Source of the DNA: Callorhinus ursinus
Lineage: Eukaryota; Chordata; Mammalia; Carnivora; Otariidae
Direction: 5' to 3'
DNA length: 64,000 bases
Assembly: GCF_003265705.1 (NCBI RefSeq)
Contig: NW_020312902.1
Span: forward strand, 14,033,903 to 14,097,902
This document shows positions 1-12,080 of the stretch, piece by piece. The translations under genes and the position numbers were made by a program. Below the pieces are notes generated by a model. The model searched no databases. It worked only from the letters and a program-made list of their open reading frames with translations, and had not been told where the DNA came from. Position 1 is the first letter of the stretch. The number at the start of each line of letters is the position of its first letter.

Positions 1-3000
1 ATGGCACTAAATTCATACCTTTCAATAGTTACCCTGAATGTAAATGGGCTCAATGCCCAATCAAAAGACACAGGCTATCAGATTGGATTAAAAAACAAGA
101 CCCATCGATATGCTGTCTGCAGGAGACTCATTTTAGACCCAAAGACACCCCCAGAGTGAAAGTGAGGGGTTGGAATACCATTTACCATGCTCGTGGACAC
201 CAAAAGAAAGCTGGGGTGGCAATCCTTATATCAGACAAATTAGATTTTAAAACAAAGACTGTAATAAGAGATGAGGAAGGACACTGTATCCTACTTAAAG
301 GGTCTATCCAACAAGAAGATCTAACAATTGTAAATATCTATGCCTCTAACATGGGAGCAGCCAATTATATAAGGCAATTAATAACAAAAGCGAAGAAACA
401 CATTGACAACAATACAATAATAGTGGGGGACTTTAACACCCCCCTGACTGAAATGGACAGATCATCTAAGCAAAAGATCAACAAGGAAATAAAGACTTTA
501 AATGACACACTGGACCAAATGGACTTCACAGACATATTCAGAACATTCCATCCCAAAGCAACGGAATACACATTCTTCTCTAGTGCCCATGGAACATTCT
601 CCAGAATTGATCACATCCTAGGTCACAAATCAGGTCTCAACCGGTACCAAAAGATTGGGATTATTCCCTGCATATTTTCAGACCACAATGCTTTGAAACT
701 AGAACTCAATCACAAGAGGAAAGTCGGAAAGAACTCAAATACATGGAGGCTAAAGAGCATCCTACTAAAGAATGAATGGGTCAACCAGGAAATTAAAGAA
801 GAATTAAAAAAATGCATGGAAACCAACGAAAATGAAAACAAAACTGTTCAAAATCTTTGGGATACAGCAAAGGCAGTCCTGAGAGGAAAGTATATAGCAA
901 TACAAGCCTTTCTCAAGAAACAAGAAAGGTCTCAAATACACAACCTAACCCTACACCTAGAGGAGCTAGAGAAAAAACAGCAAATAAAGCCTAAACCCAG
1001 CAGGAGAAGAGAAATAATAAAGATCAGAGCAGAAATCAATGAAATAGAAACCAAAAGAACAGTAGAACAGATCAACGAAACTAGGAGCTGGTTCCTTGAA
1101 AGAATTAACAAGATTGATAAACTCCTGGCCAGACTTATCAAAAAGAAAAGAGAAAGGACCCAAATCAACAAAATCATGAATGAAAGAGGAGAGATCACAA
1201 CCAACACCAAAGACATACAAACAATTCTAAGAACATATTATGAGCAACTCTAGGCCAGCAAATTAGATAACCTGGAAGAAATGGGTGCATTCCTAGAGAT
1301 GTATCAACTACCAAAATTGAACCAGGAAGAAATAGAAAAACCTGAACAGACCTATAACCAATAAGGAAATTGAAGCAGTCATCAAAAATCTCCCAACAGA
1401 CAAAAGCCCAGGGCCAGATGGCTTCCCAGGGGAATTCTATCAGACATTTAAAGAAGAATTAATACCTATTCTCCTGAAACTGTTCCAAAAACGTGATACA
1501 ATACATTAAGAAAAGAAAGAACAAGAATCATATGATCCTCTCAATAGATGCAGAAAAAGCATTTGACAAAGTACAGCATCCTTTCTTGATCAAAACTCTT
1601 CAGAGTATAGGGATAGAGGGTACATACCTCAATATCATAAAAGCCATCTATGAAAAACCTACAGCGAATATCATTCTCAATGGGGAAAAGCTGAGAGCTT
1701 TTCCCCTAAGCTCAGGATTGCGGCAGGGATGTCCACTCTCACCACTGCTATTCAACATAGTATTAGAAGTCCTAGCCACAGCAATCAGACAACAAAAAGA
1801 AATCAAAGGCATCCAAATAGGCAAAGAGGAAGTCATACTCTCACTCTTTGCAGATGATATGATACTGTATGTGGAAAACCCAAAAGACTCCACCCCAAAA
1901 CTGCTAGAACTCCTACAGGAATTCAGTAAAGTAGCAGGATATAAAATCAATGCACAGAAATCAGTGGCATTCCTATACACCAACAACAAGACAGAAGAGA
2001 GACAAATCAAGGAGTCGATCCCATTTACAATTGCACCCAAAACCATAAGATACCAAGGATTAAATTTAACCAAAGAGGCAAAGGATCTGTACTCAGAAAA
2101 CTATAAAATACTCTTGAAAGAAATTGAAGAAGACACAAAGAAATGGAAAAACATTCCATGCTCATGGATTGGAAGAACCAACACTGTGATGATGTCAATG
2201 GTACCTAGAGCCATCTACACATTCAATGCAATCCCCATCAAAATACCATCCACCTTTTTCAAAGAAATGGAACAAATAATCCTAAAGTTTATATGGAACC
2301 AGAAGAGACCCCGAATAGCCAGAGTAATATTGAAAAAGAAAAGCAAAGCTGGCGGCATCACAACTCCGGACTTCCAGCTCTAGTACAAAGCTGTCATCCT
2401 CAAGACAGTATGGTACTGGCACAAAAACAGACACATAGATCAATGGAACAGAATCAAGAGCCCAGAAATGGACCCTCAACTCTATGCTCAACTCATCTTT
2501 GACAAAGCAGGAAAGAATGTCCAATGGAAAAAGGACAGTCTCTTCAACAAATGGTGTTGGGAAATTGGAGAGTCACATGCAGAAGAATGAAACTGGACCA
2601 TTTCCTGACACCACACACAAAAATAGACTCCAAATGGTTGAAAGGCCTAAACGTGAGACAGGAGTCCATCAAAATCCTAAAGGAGAACACAGGTAGCAAC
2701 CTCTCAACCTCAGCCACAGCAACTTCTTCCTAGAAACATCGCCAAAGGCAAGGGAAGCCAGGGCAAAAATGAACTATTGGGATTTCATCAAGATAAAAAG
2801 CTTTTGCACAGCAAAAGAAACAGTCCACAAAACCAAAAGNNNNNNNNNNAATATTTGCAAATGACATATCAGATAAAGGGCTAGTATCCAAAATCTATAA
2901 AGAACTTATCAAACTCAACACCCAAAGAACAAATAATCCAATCAAGAAATGGGCAGAAGACATGAACAGACATTTTTCCAAAGAAGACATCCAAATGGCC

Positions 3001-3555
3001 AACAGACACATGAAAAAGTGCTCAACATCGCTCGGCATCAGGGAAATCCAAATCAAAACCTCAATGAGATACCACCTCACACCAGTCAGAATGGCTAAAA
3101 TGAACAAGTCAGGAAATGACAGATGTTGGTGGGGATGCGGAGAAAGGGGAACCCTCCTACACTGTTGGTGGGAATGCAAGCATGCCCAACCCCTCAGGAA
3201 AACAGTATGGAGGTTCCTCAAACAGTTGAAAATAGAGCTACCATACGATCCAGCAATTGCACTCCTGGGTATTTACCACAAAGATACAAATGTAGGGATC
3301 CGAAGGGGTACGTGCACCCCAATGTTTATAGCAGCAATGTCCACAATAGCCAAACTGTGGAAAGAGCCAAGATGTCCATCGATAGATGAATGGATAAAGA
3401 AGAGGTGGTATATATACACAATGGAATATTATGCAGCCATCAAAAGCAACAAGATCTTGCCATTTGCAACGACGTGGATGGAACTGGAGGGTGTTATGCT
3501 GAGTGAAATAAGTCAATCAGAGAAAGACATGTATCATATGACCTCACTGATACAA
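1..3555 (+). pseudogene. L1 ORF2 (endonuclease / reverse transcriptase) pseudogene, copy A
   Basis: Remnant of the L1 ORF2 protein, which nicks target DNA and reverse-transcribes its own RNA. The N-terminal endonuclease part is readable at 156-1253 and keeps the VGDFNTP motif. The reverse-transcriptase part is readable at 1493-2383 and keeps [10 protein letters not shown] and FADDMILY. The Cys-rich C-terminal part ([19 protein letters not shown]) lies at about 3120-3180. Lesions seen by comparison with copy B: loss of one C near position 58; a TAT-to-TAG stop at 1251; an extra A near 1340; a deletion of about 248 bases near 1487 that removes the RT fingers region; a TAG stop at 2381 shared with copy B; loss of one A near 2560; an assembly gap at 2840; and loss of the natural TGA stop at 3553, which opens a meaningless extension into the 3' UTR. 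Confidence 0.93.
2840..2849. other. Assembly gap (10 N) inside L1 copy A
   Basis: Ten N replace ORF2 sequence. Copy B has 21 bases between the same flanks (ACCAAAAG and AATATTTGC), so the gap size is a placeholder. Confidence 0.9.
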
Positions 3556-4010
3556 GGAATTCTTAATCTCAGGAAACAAACTGAGTGTTGCTGGAGTGGT
3601 GGGGGGTGGGAGGGATGGGGTGGCTGGGTGATAGACATTGGGGAGGGTATGTGCTATGGTGAGCGCTGTGAATTGTGCAAGACTGTTGAATCACAGATCT
3701 GTACTTCTGAAACAAATAATGCAACATATGTTAAGAAAAAAAAAGAAGAAGATAGGGGAAGAATGAAGGGGAGTAAGTCAGAGGGGGAGACGAACCATGA
3801 GAGATGATGGACTCTGAAAAACAAACTGAGGGTTCTGGACGGGAGGGAGGTGGGGGGATGGGTTAGCCTGGTGATGGGTATTAAAGAGGGCACATTCTGC
3901 GTGGAGCACTGGGTGTTACGCACAAACAATGAATCATGGAACACTACATCAAAAACTAATGATGTAATGTATGGTGATTAACATAACAATAAAAAATTAT
4001 TTAAAAAAAA

Positions 4011-7000
4011 GAAACATGACATGGGAAGAACAGAGATCTGGAAGTAGTTTGAGAGAACAGGTAAAAAGCCAAGAAAACTAGGATGTATACCCTTGTAGAA
4101 CTAAAAGAAAGGGCTTGCTAGGAACCCACAGCAAATCATAATTTCATAATTGAATTTAACCAACAAACAATATAGAATTCCCATTTGTACCCTAAAGTTT
4201 AATTGCTTGTAATGTGTTTTCAGATTCTTGAACTAAAGAAACTACATACAAGGGAAGATTTGTTTCTTAGGCATCTCAGTTCTGGATTCCCATTTCTCTA
4301 AACTGCAATAATTTGAGCAAACATTGATAAAGACTAGTGTGTCTATTCATTTGTCTCCGTACATATTTATTTCTTTAAAATAATTATGTTAAAGAAAAAA
4401 ATATAAGTAAAAGCCCTCTCAATAAATGACACATCCAAGCAAACAGAAACTGATTTTTACCTGCAGCTAAATATTCTTAGCATTGTCATCAAATAATCCG
4501 TTTTTGACAGAGAACATGAGAATCATTTTTTAAAAAATCAATAGAAAAAAATTCATTAACCACTCATTGTTACCATTTGTTTTAGATTTTTCTTCCCCCT
4601 GGCCAAATTATAGAAATTTTATCACAAATAACATGACTCTAGTTTCAAAAGAATGTATATAACTTAAGAATTAGTTGGTTGGAATAAGATTCTGGAATAA
4701 GATATCAAAAAACAATACTCACATTTAAGAAATAATTCCAGAAATAAGGAAATCCAAAAGCCCATGCAAAAGAAGATAACTTGAACAAATAGAATTACAA
4801 AGTGGTGGATTTTCCTTTGTTGTACAACACCTCCCATCACACCTTACAATATAAACTTCCCAGTAAATGGATGTAGCAAGCAATGGGAAAGATGTCAGGA
4901 GGTGAGTTTATTTTCTATAGCCACTTAATGCCTGCTCTGTTGGAGAAATAACACTTCTGACAAAGCTTCGAGATTCAATCTGGAGAGGGTAATAAATATG
5001 TGGAAAAGCCCATGAAACTGTTTTGTCCATTTCTTTTAGCTCCCCTTCCTCTCTACCGGAATACAGGTGGACTTGAAAAGTAAAGAATGCCACAAAGACA
5101 AGGGGGAAGCAATCTGGCTTGGGATATAACAACGTCTTGAACTGAAAAGATCGTCTTACTCCAAGAACCTTCAAATGTTTCCCAGGCGGAACACTTTTCC
5201 ATGGCTCTTGGCAGGGAGGAGACACAGAGGAGAGAGGCTAGAAAAAGCAAATATTGCTACCTCGCTTTGTAAGTGAGAATCCCAAGGTCAACAGCAGTGA
5301 ATGGTGTGTCCCAAAGTCCAAGATGTGACAAGTCAAAAACCCAGTCGTGATATACTCGAGAATCACTTTTCCCATGCAGTGCCTTCTCTGGGGCTTGAAC
5401 ACATGTTATAACCCTGAAAGAACTTGGAGGAAATTGTGCTGCATAATTCCCAAAGGCGACATGATACTATCAATAGAAGAATGGAACCAGAATGTGAAAT
5501 CGGGTTGGCGGCCAGGGGAGAGTACGCAGAGTTAAGAGCATGACTCAGCTCCCGCGACCTAGGCCAGCTGAATGGGCTCCACCCACACCCTCTAACAGGA
5601 TGTGTGATCTTCACGTACAGAATGAACGAGACTGCCATTTAGCCCATCTTCCCCTACCTCCACTTCCTGGCTTTTTTCCAAGGCTGTAAAAGGCATCAAA
5701 ATGGATTTATTCTAAAGAATAACTGAACGACTGAACAGCAAGGACCCACAAGTATGGAGAAAAGTGAAGAAGCTGAGTGAATTACCATTAAAACTGTTGC
5801 AGTATTCAAAGTCAAAAAGTTCTAAGAGTTAAATCACCCAGGCCAAGTGATGCTTGTGTGTTCATGGTGGGTGGAGAGAATACCAAATGAAACTTCAGGG
5901 ACCAAGACAGTGGAAATGGGAAGAGCAGAGGGCAAAAAGAGTTGGGGGTTAGTGGCTGAAATACATTACCAGACTTCAGTGTGCATAAATTTTGGTCTGT
6001 GTTTACAATAGAAAACCTAACTGATAAAACCAAAGTGAAGGCCGGTCAGCATTAACATTCCAGCTGTGTGTATCATACAGATTTGTATTTTGGGAGAGCG
6101 TTCTGGTAATTTAGATAAATATGGAGTGTTTGATGGATTGGAGGTCTTAAGTACGATTGTTTTCCAATTTATTTCTCTCCTAACCCTCTACAAGGGCCAA
6201 CCAAGCTCTTCAAACATTGTGCAGTGGTGTGTATAATAGCCCCATTTAGAGACAAAGTGTGCAATTCTATTATAAAGAGAATCTATCTTATGCAACAGAG
6301 AGACTCATTAGGCTGCCCAACGTATATGGTCTCCATCAGCCAGCAGCAGACCAGCTGCCTTGTAACACATATCCTGCCCTTCTTTGTGAAGCTGCATTCA
6401 TTTCCTTTTAAACCAAGTCAATTAATTTGTCACCGGGCTAGAAGCACCATATGTCAATGAAACATCATAAGAAAATCATAAATAGTTCATTATTTCCCCA
6501 CCAACAAAAAATTGCAACTTCAGGTTCGCATTTCTTTGTTTGTTCATAAGGCACATCAATATTACTTCGTAGCATGCCTCACTCTCTAAATTACTTTGTG
6601 AACAGCTATACTGGATTCTTAACACCAGGAGACTAGCTCTCACTTTGGCTGAGCACGACTTGTAAGCATAAAACATATTCTGTCCATCTTCGGAATGATG
6701 CTCCCTTGCAGTTGGACAGACTGTCAGACATGGTTCTGGATTCTTTGGCTGCAAGAGCCTCTGCTAAGTTATGCTGGATAACAGCATGGCTCATTATTAA
6801 CATTGGCTGAGTATAGTGGTAAGAAATTAATTACAGTATTAGCTTCAAATAATGCTGCCATTACACGGTGACAGTCTGTAACCCCAGATTGGAAACTCCA
6901 GACACGAAGTCACTCAGACTTCAGGTGTTTATATTTTATCTGACAATAAATTAAAAACCTACATTCTGAACAGTCTATGCAAATCAGAGTCAGTGCTATT

Positions 7001-7594
7001 CTGGGTACAATTTGGAGGAAGAAATGGAGTTGCTCACAGAACTCCTTTCCCCACCAAGCTACAATTTTATATTCACTGTCTGTATATATTCCCTGTCTTT
7101 TGCTCTGCATCTTCAACTGAAAACAGAAGGTAGTTCACATTCAACATGCACCTTAACACCTCTTCTTCCTCAGCTCGCCTACTTGAGGCAACAACTGATT
7201 AAGAGGAACTAATTTATTCTGTTTTAATCTGAATCTGTGCTTGGCAAATGCCAGTGCATTGATTCTGTTCACCCTGGATTCATCAATTTGCTTGGGCGAG
7301 CATTGCAAATAATTGCTTCACCCTGTGAACTAGCTAATTCATGTGAATCAGGCAGCTTGGCTCCTGATCCAAAGTCACATGCTTATCTATACCCACCAGG
7401 GCAAAAACCACTCACTAAGATGCTTGGATACTGTGCACTCCAAAGAAAGAGACACCAGTTTATCTTCACTCTAGCTCACCCAATGGGTTCAAGACGAAGG
7501 TGGTTTAAAAAAAAAAATCCCCCAATCACTACTTCTGGGAGAGCCAACTTCACAGAGACGCAGAAAATCTTTTTTTCCAAAATGTCAAGATACC
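4011..7594. other. Non-coding stretch, no recognisable repeat
   Basis: Ordinary AT-rich single-copy-like DNA. Open frames are short, overlap on both strands and show no recognisable protein. I see no Can-SINE, young L1, tRNA or splice-bounded exon. Confidence 0.5.
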
Positions 7595-7614
7595 ATTTAT
7601 ATTACTTCAGTATT

Positions 7615-7793
7615 GGGCGCCTGGGTGGCTCAGTTGGTTAAGCGACTGCCTTCGGCTCAGGTCATGATCCTGGAGTCCTGGGATCGAGTCCCACATCGGG
7701 CTCCCTGCTCAGCAGGGAGTCTGCTTCTCCCTCTGACCCAACCCCCTCTCATGTGCTCTCTCTCTCTCTCAAATAAATAAAATCTTTAAAAAA
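7615..7793 (+). mobile_element. Can-SINE, young type
   Basis: A tRNA-derived SINE with head GGGCGCCTGGGTGGCTCAG, pol III A-box and B-box-like segments (GGATCGAGTCC), a CT-rich region and an AAATAAATAAAATC tail. A perfect 20-bp target-site duplication (ATTTATATTACTTCAGTATT) flanks it at 7595-7614 and 7794-7813, which marks a recent insertion. Confidence 0.97.
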
Positions 7794-7813
7794 ATTTATA
7801 TTACTTCAGTATT

Positions 7814-8369
7814 TAGTCCTTATGAATTCATTCTTTCCAGTTGTATTATGAGCCTTTAAGGTCAGAACTCTGATGGATCTTTCTATGTGTCCCTCATACC
7901 TGCTATTGCCTTCTACTCATTCTAGATGCTCGATAATTTTGTTGCTTGTGATTATACTATCAGCAAACTGTGCCCATCATATTTTAGCAATACACATCAA
8001 CAGAGGTGAGATATATTTATGGTGAGAACTTTTACTTTAATTAGACCACTGTAACAACTCCCAGTTAGCAGAGCTTATATAATTCACCCTAATGAGCTGG
8101 TTGTTCCTACAAATCATATACCTTTGAGTGAAACTTTTTCATTGCGCATATTTTGTATAACTCATGAAAACACTTGGTATACAACCTTGATCTCTTAGTA
8201 AAATGTTTATAGTGGCTTCTGATAGTGTAAGTGGTTTCAAATGCCTATTTTAATTCATAAGACTGGCAAATGCCTTCACATTAATTGGCTCCAAAGCTCT
8301 GCTTGTATGTGCGTTTGCATACAGACACATGAAAATCCAAGCTTAACTGTTTTTTTTTAAAAGCAATTC
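7814..8369. other. Non-coding stretch, nothing recognised
   Basis: AT-rich DNA between two SINEs with no ORF, RNA gene or repeat that I can name. Confidence 0.45.
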
Positions 8370-8571
8370 TTTTTTATTTTTTAAGATTTTATTTACTTAT
8401 TTGACAGAGAGAGAGACACAGAGAGAGGGAACACAAACAGGGGGAGTAGGAGAGGGAGAAGCAGGCTTCCCGCGGAGGAGGGAGCCCAATGTGGGACTCG
8501 ATCCTAGGACCCTGGGATCACAACCTGAGCCGAAGACAGACGCTTAACCAACTGAGCCACCCAGGTGTCCC
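8370..8571 (-). mobile_element. Can-SINE, reverse orientation
   Basis: On the plus strand it reads from TTTTTTAAGATTTTATTTACTT through GAGAGAGAGA to CTGAGCCACCCAGGTGTCC, the mirror of the SINE head. I could not pair a clear target-site duplication. Confidence 0.94.
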
Positions 8572-10025
8572 GCAAGTTTAAGTCTTAAACTAAATAATGT
8601 GTGGACTTTTTAAACAGCCTCCTTAAACACAAGAATTCTAATTGCACACATAACTCTTCTACAATGAAAAAAATGCATTACATTTTTGCCTGTTTGCTTG
8701 GTTTTAGTTTGCTTTCCACTTTCCCACCCCCATCCATAATCCTTAACAAAAGACTAAAGCCAAATTTAAAATTTTAAGCAAAACTGCTTCCCTCTTTATA
8801 TGAAGGCAACTCCAGAGCACTGCCTAATTTATCTAGAGATGCCTCTTTTTGTTAGTAGGAAAATAAATTAGAAACTCTGTAAACATATTACATTTCTATC
8901 TAGCTTTAGAAAAGGGAAAATAATGGCTGATACCTTGGGGCTTTCTTGTTTATTGGCTTTATAACGAAAATGTCAGTAACCTGAACTCTGGACCTCCCTT
9001 GTTTATGATGTCATGAAGTGGTAAAGCCCCCTGGAGAGGCTGGGAGATGCAGGATTTGGGGATGAAACAGAATTACACAGCTGAGTTCCTCATGAGCAGG
9101 AAACTGCTTGGTTACACAGTGGTTCTTGGCTCTGGATGTAGATGATTAAGTGTTTTATGAGGCACAGGAGAAATCTGCACACACTAACCTTCACCATTTT
9201 TGTAATAATAGGAAAAATGCTTCTGGTACTTTCTAATATAAACAACACAAACTTTCTTAAGAGATCTCTTTGCAATGGGTTTTGTTCTCAAATGCAAATA
9301 TATGTTTGTGAAGTCCGGGACAGGGTATATAATTGCCTAGATTGGCCTGAACTTCATTACCAAGACTGCTGGCTGGTTTTACCCTTGCACTTTATTCCAC
9401 AACTTAACGTATGTGAAGAATTTGCACATATTAAGTCATGATGGTGTTGGCTTTTCTTAAAACGTATACTGAAGGTCTAGAAAAATTCAAGTCCACTAAG
9501 TTCTTATTTAGTGTCAGCATGATGCATATGATTGTGCTAGTTTCATTCAAAGATAAATAAGGTCCAACCTTCAAGGAGCTCACTTTTCAGCAGAAGGAAA
9601 ACAAATAACTAAGTCATGAAATAAGACAGAGTATTGCCACATCCCCAAAGAGGTGCTAGGAGTAGTGTGCGGTGTGTGGGTAGGTTCAGAAGTAAAGATG
9701 ATATTCATTTGGTGGACTGCAGAGAGGGAAATATTTCAGATGGATCTCAGTGGGAATAGTAGTCATAGCAATAATATTTGTATTCATGAATTAGAGAAGG
9801 GTCTCACTACCAAAGGACAAATTGAATAGACAAAGCCACTTGAAGTCAATCCACTGAAAAATGGGATCAATTTTCATAATAAATAGCACAGAAAAAAGTT
9901 GAGTTTTTTCCCTTAAAAAAACGGATCTAAAATTCATTTTAAGAATTTAATTTTTTGAGTATTTTGTCTTATAATTTTAAAATTTGCATTTTAATTGTAA
10001 TAATGTACAACTACTGGATCAATTA
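8572..10025. other. Non-coding stretch
   Basis: AT-rich DNA. About 9540-9610 (AAGGAGCTCAC, then AAACAAATAACTAAG) resembles an old dispersed mammalian repeat that I cannot name. No gene is visible. Confidence 0.4.
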
Positions 10026-10041
10026 AAATTATTGGGTTTGG

Positions 10042-10234
10042 GGGCGCCTGGGTGGCTCAGTCATTAAGTGTCTGCCTTCGGCTCAGGTCATGATCCCAGG
10101 GTCCTGGGATCGAGCCCCGCATGGGGCTCCCTGCTCAGCAGGAAGCCTGCTTGTCCCTCTCCCACTCCCCCTGCTTGTGTTCCCTCTCTCGCTGTGTCTC
10201 TCTCTGTCAAATAAATAAATAAAATCTTAAAAAA
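10042..10234 (+). mobile_element. Can-SINE, young type, first of a three-SINE cluster
   Basis: Complete head, ATGATCCCAGGGTCCTGGGA body and CAAATAAATAAATAAAATC tail. The target-site duplication (AAATTATTGGGTTTGGGG) lies at about 10026-10043 and 10235-10252. An older SINE follows at once, so this one inserted at the 5' edge of that element. Confidence 0.96.
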
Positions 10235-10253
10235 AAATTATTGGGTTTGGGGG

Positions 10254-10366
10254 ACACCTGGCTGTCTCGTTTGGAAGAGCACCCAACTCTTGATCTCAGA
10301 GTTGTGAATTGAAGCCCCACTCTGGGTGTAGAGATTACTTAAATAAATAAACTTAAAAAAATTATT
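10254..10366 (+). mobile_element. Older short Can-SINE subtype
   Basis: Head ACACCTGGCTGTCTCG, then ACTCTTGATCTCAGAGTTGTG, CCCCACTCTGGGTGTAGAG and ATTACTTAAATAAATAAAC. This is the shorter, diverged Can-SINE type without the long CT-rich middle. A similar copy lies at 44810-44914. Confidence 0.85.
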
Positions 10367-10556
10367 GTTTTTTTTTTAAGATTTACTTATTTATTTGAGG
10401 GGTGGGGAAAAGGGGCAGAGGGAGAGAGAAAGAGAATCCCAAGCAGACTCTGCACTGAGCACGGAGCCGACACAGGGCTCAATCTCACAACCCTGAGATC
10501 ACGACCTGAGCCAAAACTGAGTGAGATGCTTAACCAACTGTGCCACCCAGGCACCC
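10367..10556 (-). mobile_element. Can-SINE, reverse orientation, third of the cluster
   Basis: It starts with a T run and AAGATTTACTTATTTATTTG and ends in GCCACCCAGGCACCCC, the reverse of the SINE head. It abuts the A tail of the preceding SINE, so the two form a tail-to-tail pair. Confidence 0.93.
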
Positions 10557-10614
10557 CAGGGCTTTTTTTTTATATAGCTAATGATATTATGGTGCAATTT
10601 GACTTCTTTCCTAT

Positions 10615-11330
10615 ATCTAACTTCTGCAGTACAACAGTTTTTAAATTTTTTATTATGTAATAACCATACAAAAGAATATATAGCATGTATGACTATAAAG
10701 CATAATAATAAGATGAATGCCCATGATGAATCCATCACCCAACTTATGGAATAGAACATCATCAATACCTAGTATCTGTGCATTCCTTTCTCCCTCCCAT
10801 CCCTGTGCCTACACCCTGCCACCATCAGCCAAGGTAAGCACCATCTGAATCCTGTTGTTGTCATTCCCTAGATTTTTCCATATAGTTTTATCATACATCT
10901 ATTATTTAAGTTTGCTTTGCTTTGAGCTTTATAAAAATACATCCCAGCGTATGTAGTTTCTTTGCCTTGCTTGTTTTACTCAACATAATTGGTAAAAAAT
11001 TTAATGATGTCATTAAATACATGCTTCTGGGCATGTATTTAATCTGATATTCTGTTGGGTGAAAATTCCACAATTTACCCATTCTCCTGTCAGTGGGCAT
11101 TTGGGTTGTTTCCGGGGTTTTGTTTATATCAACAATGTTGCCATGAACATTCTCATGCACGTTCCATAGTCCCCAATTACAAGTCTTCCCAGCATGTAGA
11201 CCTAGGAGTGGGATTGCTGCATCTTAAAGAATATAAATGTTCAACTTTGTAAGAGAACGTAAAATGATTTTCCGAAGTGCTATCTAAAAATCCCCACTGA
11301 TCCATCTTTGCTATTGCTTAGTGTCACCAG
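10615..11330 (-). mobile_element. Ancient L1M fragment, antisense
   Basis: The text follows the antisense L1 ORF2 3' pattern: CCCATTCTCCTGTCAGTGGG, CATTTGGGTTGTTTCC, AACAATGTTGCCATGAACAT and CTAGGAGTGGGATTGCTGC. It is heavily diverged with no open frame left. Confidence 0.75.
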
Positions 11331-11335
11331 GCATC

Positions 11336-11458
11336 CCTAAGCAGAGGACCCAACTAAGCTATACCTAGAGTCCTATCCACTGAAATTATGAAACAATGTG
11401 TATGAAGCTGCCAAATGTGTGGTAATTTATAACAAAGTAATAGATAACTAATACAGAC
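11336..11458 (+). mobile_element. MLT1-type LTR 3' fragment (ERVL-MaLR)
   Basis: Carries the LTR end pattern ending in GTGGTAATTTATAACAAAG and TAGATAACTAATACAG, preceded by CTAAGCAGAGGACCCAACTA. It lies between two old L1M pieces and appears to split them. Confidence 0.65.
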
Positions 11459-12080
11459 ATCATAACTTTTGTCCCTCTAGAAATAGTAAAACAGTATCTT
11501 AATATGGTCATACATTTTATTTCCCTTCTTATAAAATAAGGTTAAGCATTTTTTTCAAGTTTATTCATCATTTGTGTTTCCTCTTCTGAGAAACGCCTGT
11601 TTCACACACAAGTTTTCCTATTTTTTACCGTTGTCTTTTTCTTACTGATTTATAATTCTTTATATATTCTGGATAAAGACATATAAAGTTTGTGCCTTGC
11701 TTTTTTATGACTTCTTTGAGGAGCAGACATTCTTAATGATAATGTAGTAAGATTTATCTATAATTTCTTTGATGGTTAGTGCTTTTTGTATTTTAGTTAA
11801 GTACTCAGGCATATTATTTTTAAAAGACTTCCGTTAGCAGAAATATTCAAAGCCTTCATTAATTTCTCTCAAATCTCCTCTTAATCCTTTGATGTTTAAA
11901 ACATTCTGTTTTGAGATACCTACACTTATAATTGTTTGATTTTCTCTTTTCCTACCAGATGCTGATTTGTCATTGCCTGTGATATGATTCCAGAATTTTT
12001 CTAATATCACTTGCATTGTTTCAAGTGATCTGGCATGTTTTACAAAGCTTACAATTGCTTTGCATTGCATTTGCATTTCT
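11459..12080 (-). mobile_element. Ancient L1M, antisense, continued
   Basis: Degenerate text of antisense L1 type (TTCATCATTTGTGTTTCC, ATAATTCTTTATATATTCTG, GTCTTTTTCTTACTG). It probably belongs to the same element as 10615-11330. Boundaries are approximate. Confidence 0.55.

Larger units (their letters stand above)
1..4010 (+). mobile_element. L1 LINE copy A, 3' portion (cut by window edge)
   Basis: A non-LTR retrotransposon of the same family as the copies at 21666-22701 and 30948-38147. The window opens exactly at the ORF2 start codon (protein MALNSYLSIVTLN), so the 5' UTR and ORF1, if present, lie outside. ORF2 is followed by a G-rich 3' UTR (about 3590-3990) and a short interrupted A-rich tail near 3990-4010. 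ORF2 is disabled by frameshifts, stops and an internal deletion of about 248 bases, so the copy is dead. A 10-N gap lies at 2840-2849. Only the 3' end is visible, so no target-site duplication can be paired. Confidence 0.95.

Noticed and set aside
3556..3807. Extension of L1 ORF2 in copy A with [17 protein letters not shown]
   Set aside because: It is read-through into the G-rich 3' UTR after loss of the natural TGA at 3553.
4893..5250. Minus-strand frames of 65-105 codons near 5 kb as a candidate CFAP58 3' exon
   Set aside because: The residues do not match the expected CFAP58 C terminus, and no phase-consistent acceptor is present.
7237..7641. 134-codon plus-strand frame
   Set aside because: It runs into the Can-SINE head at its end and shows no protein-like pattern.
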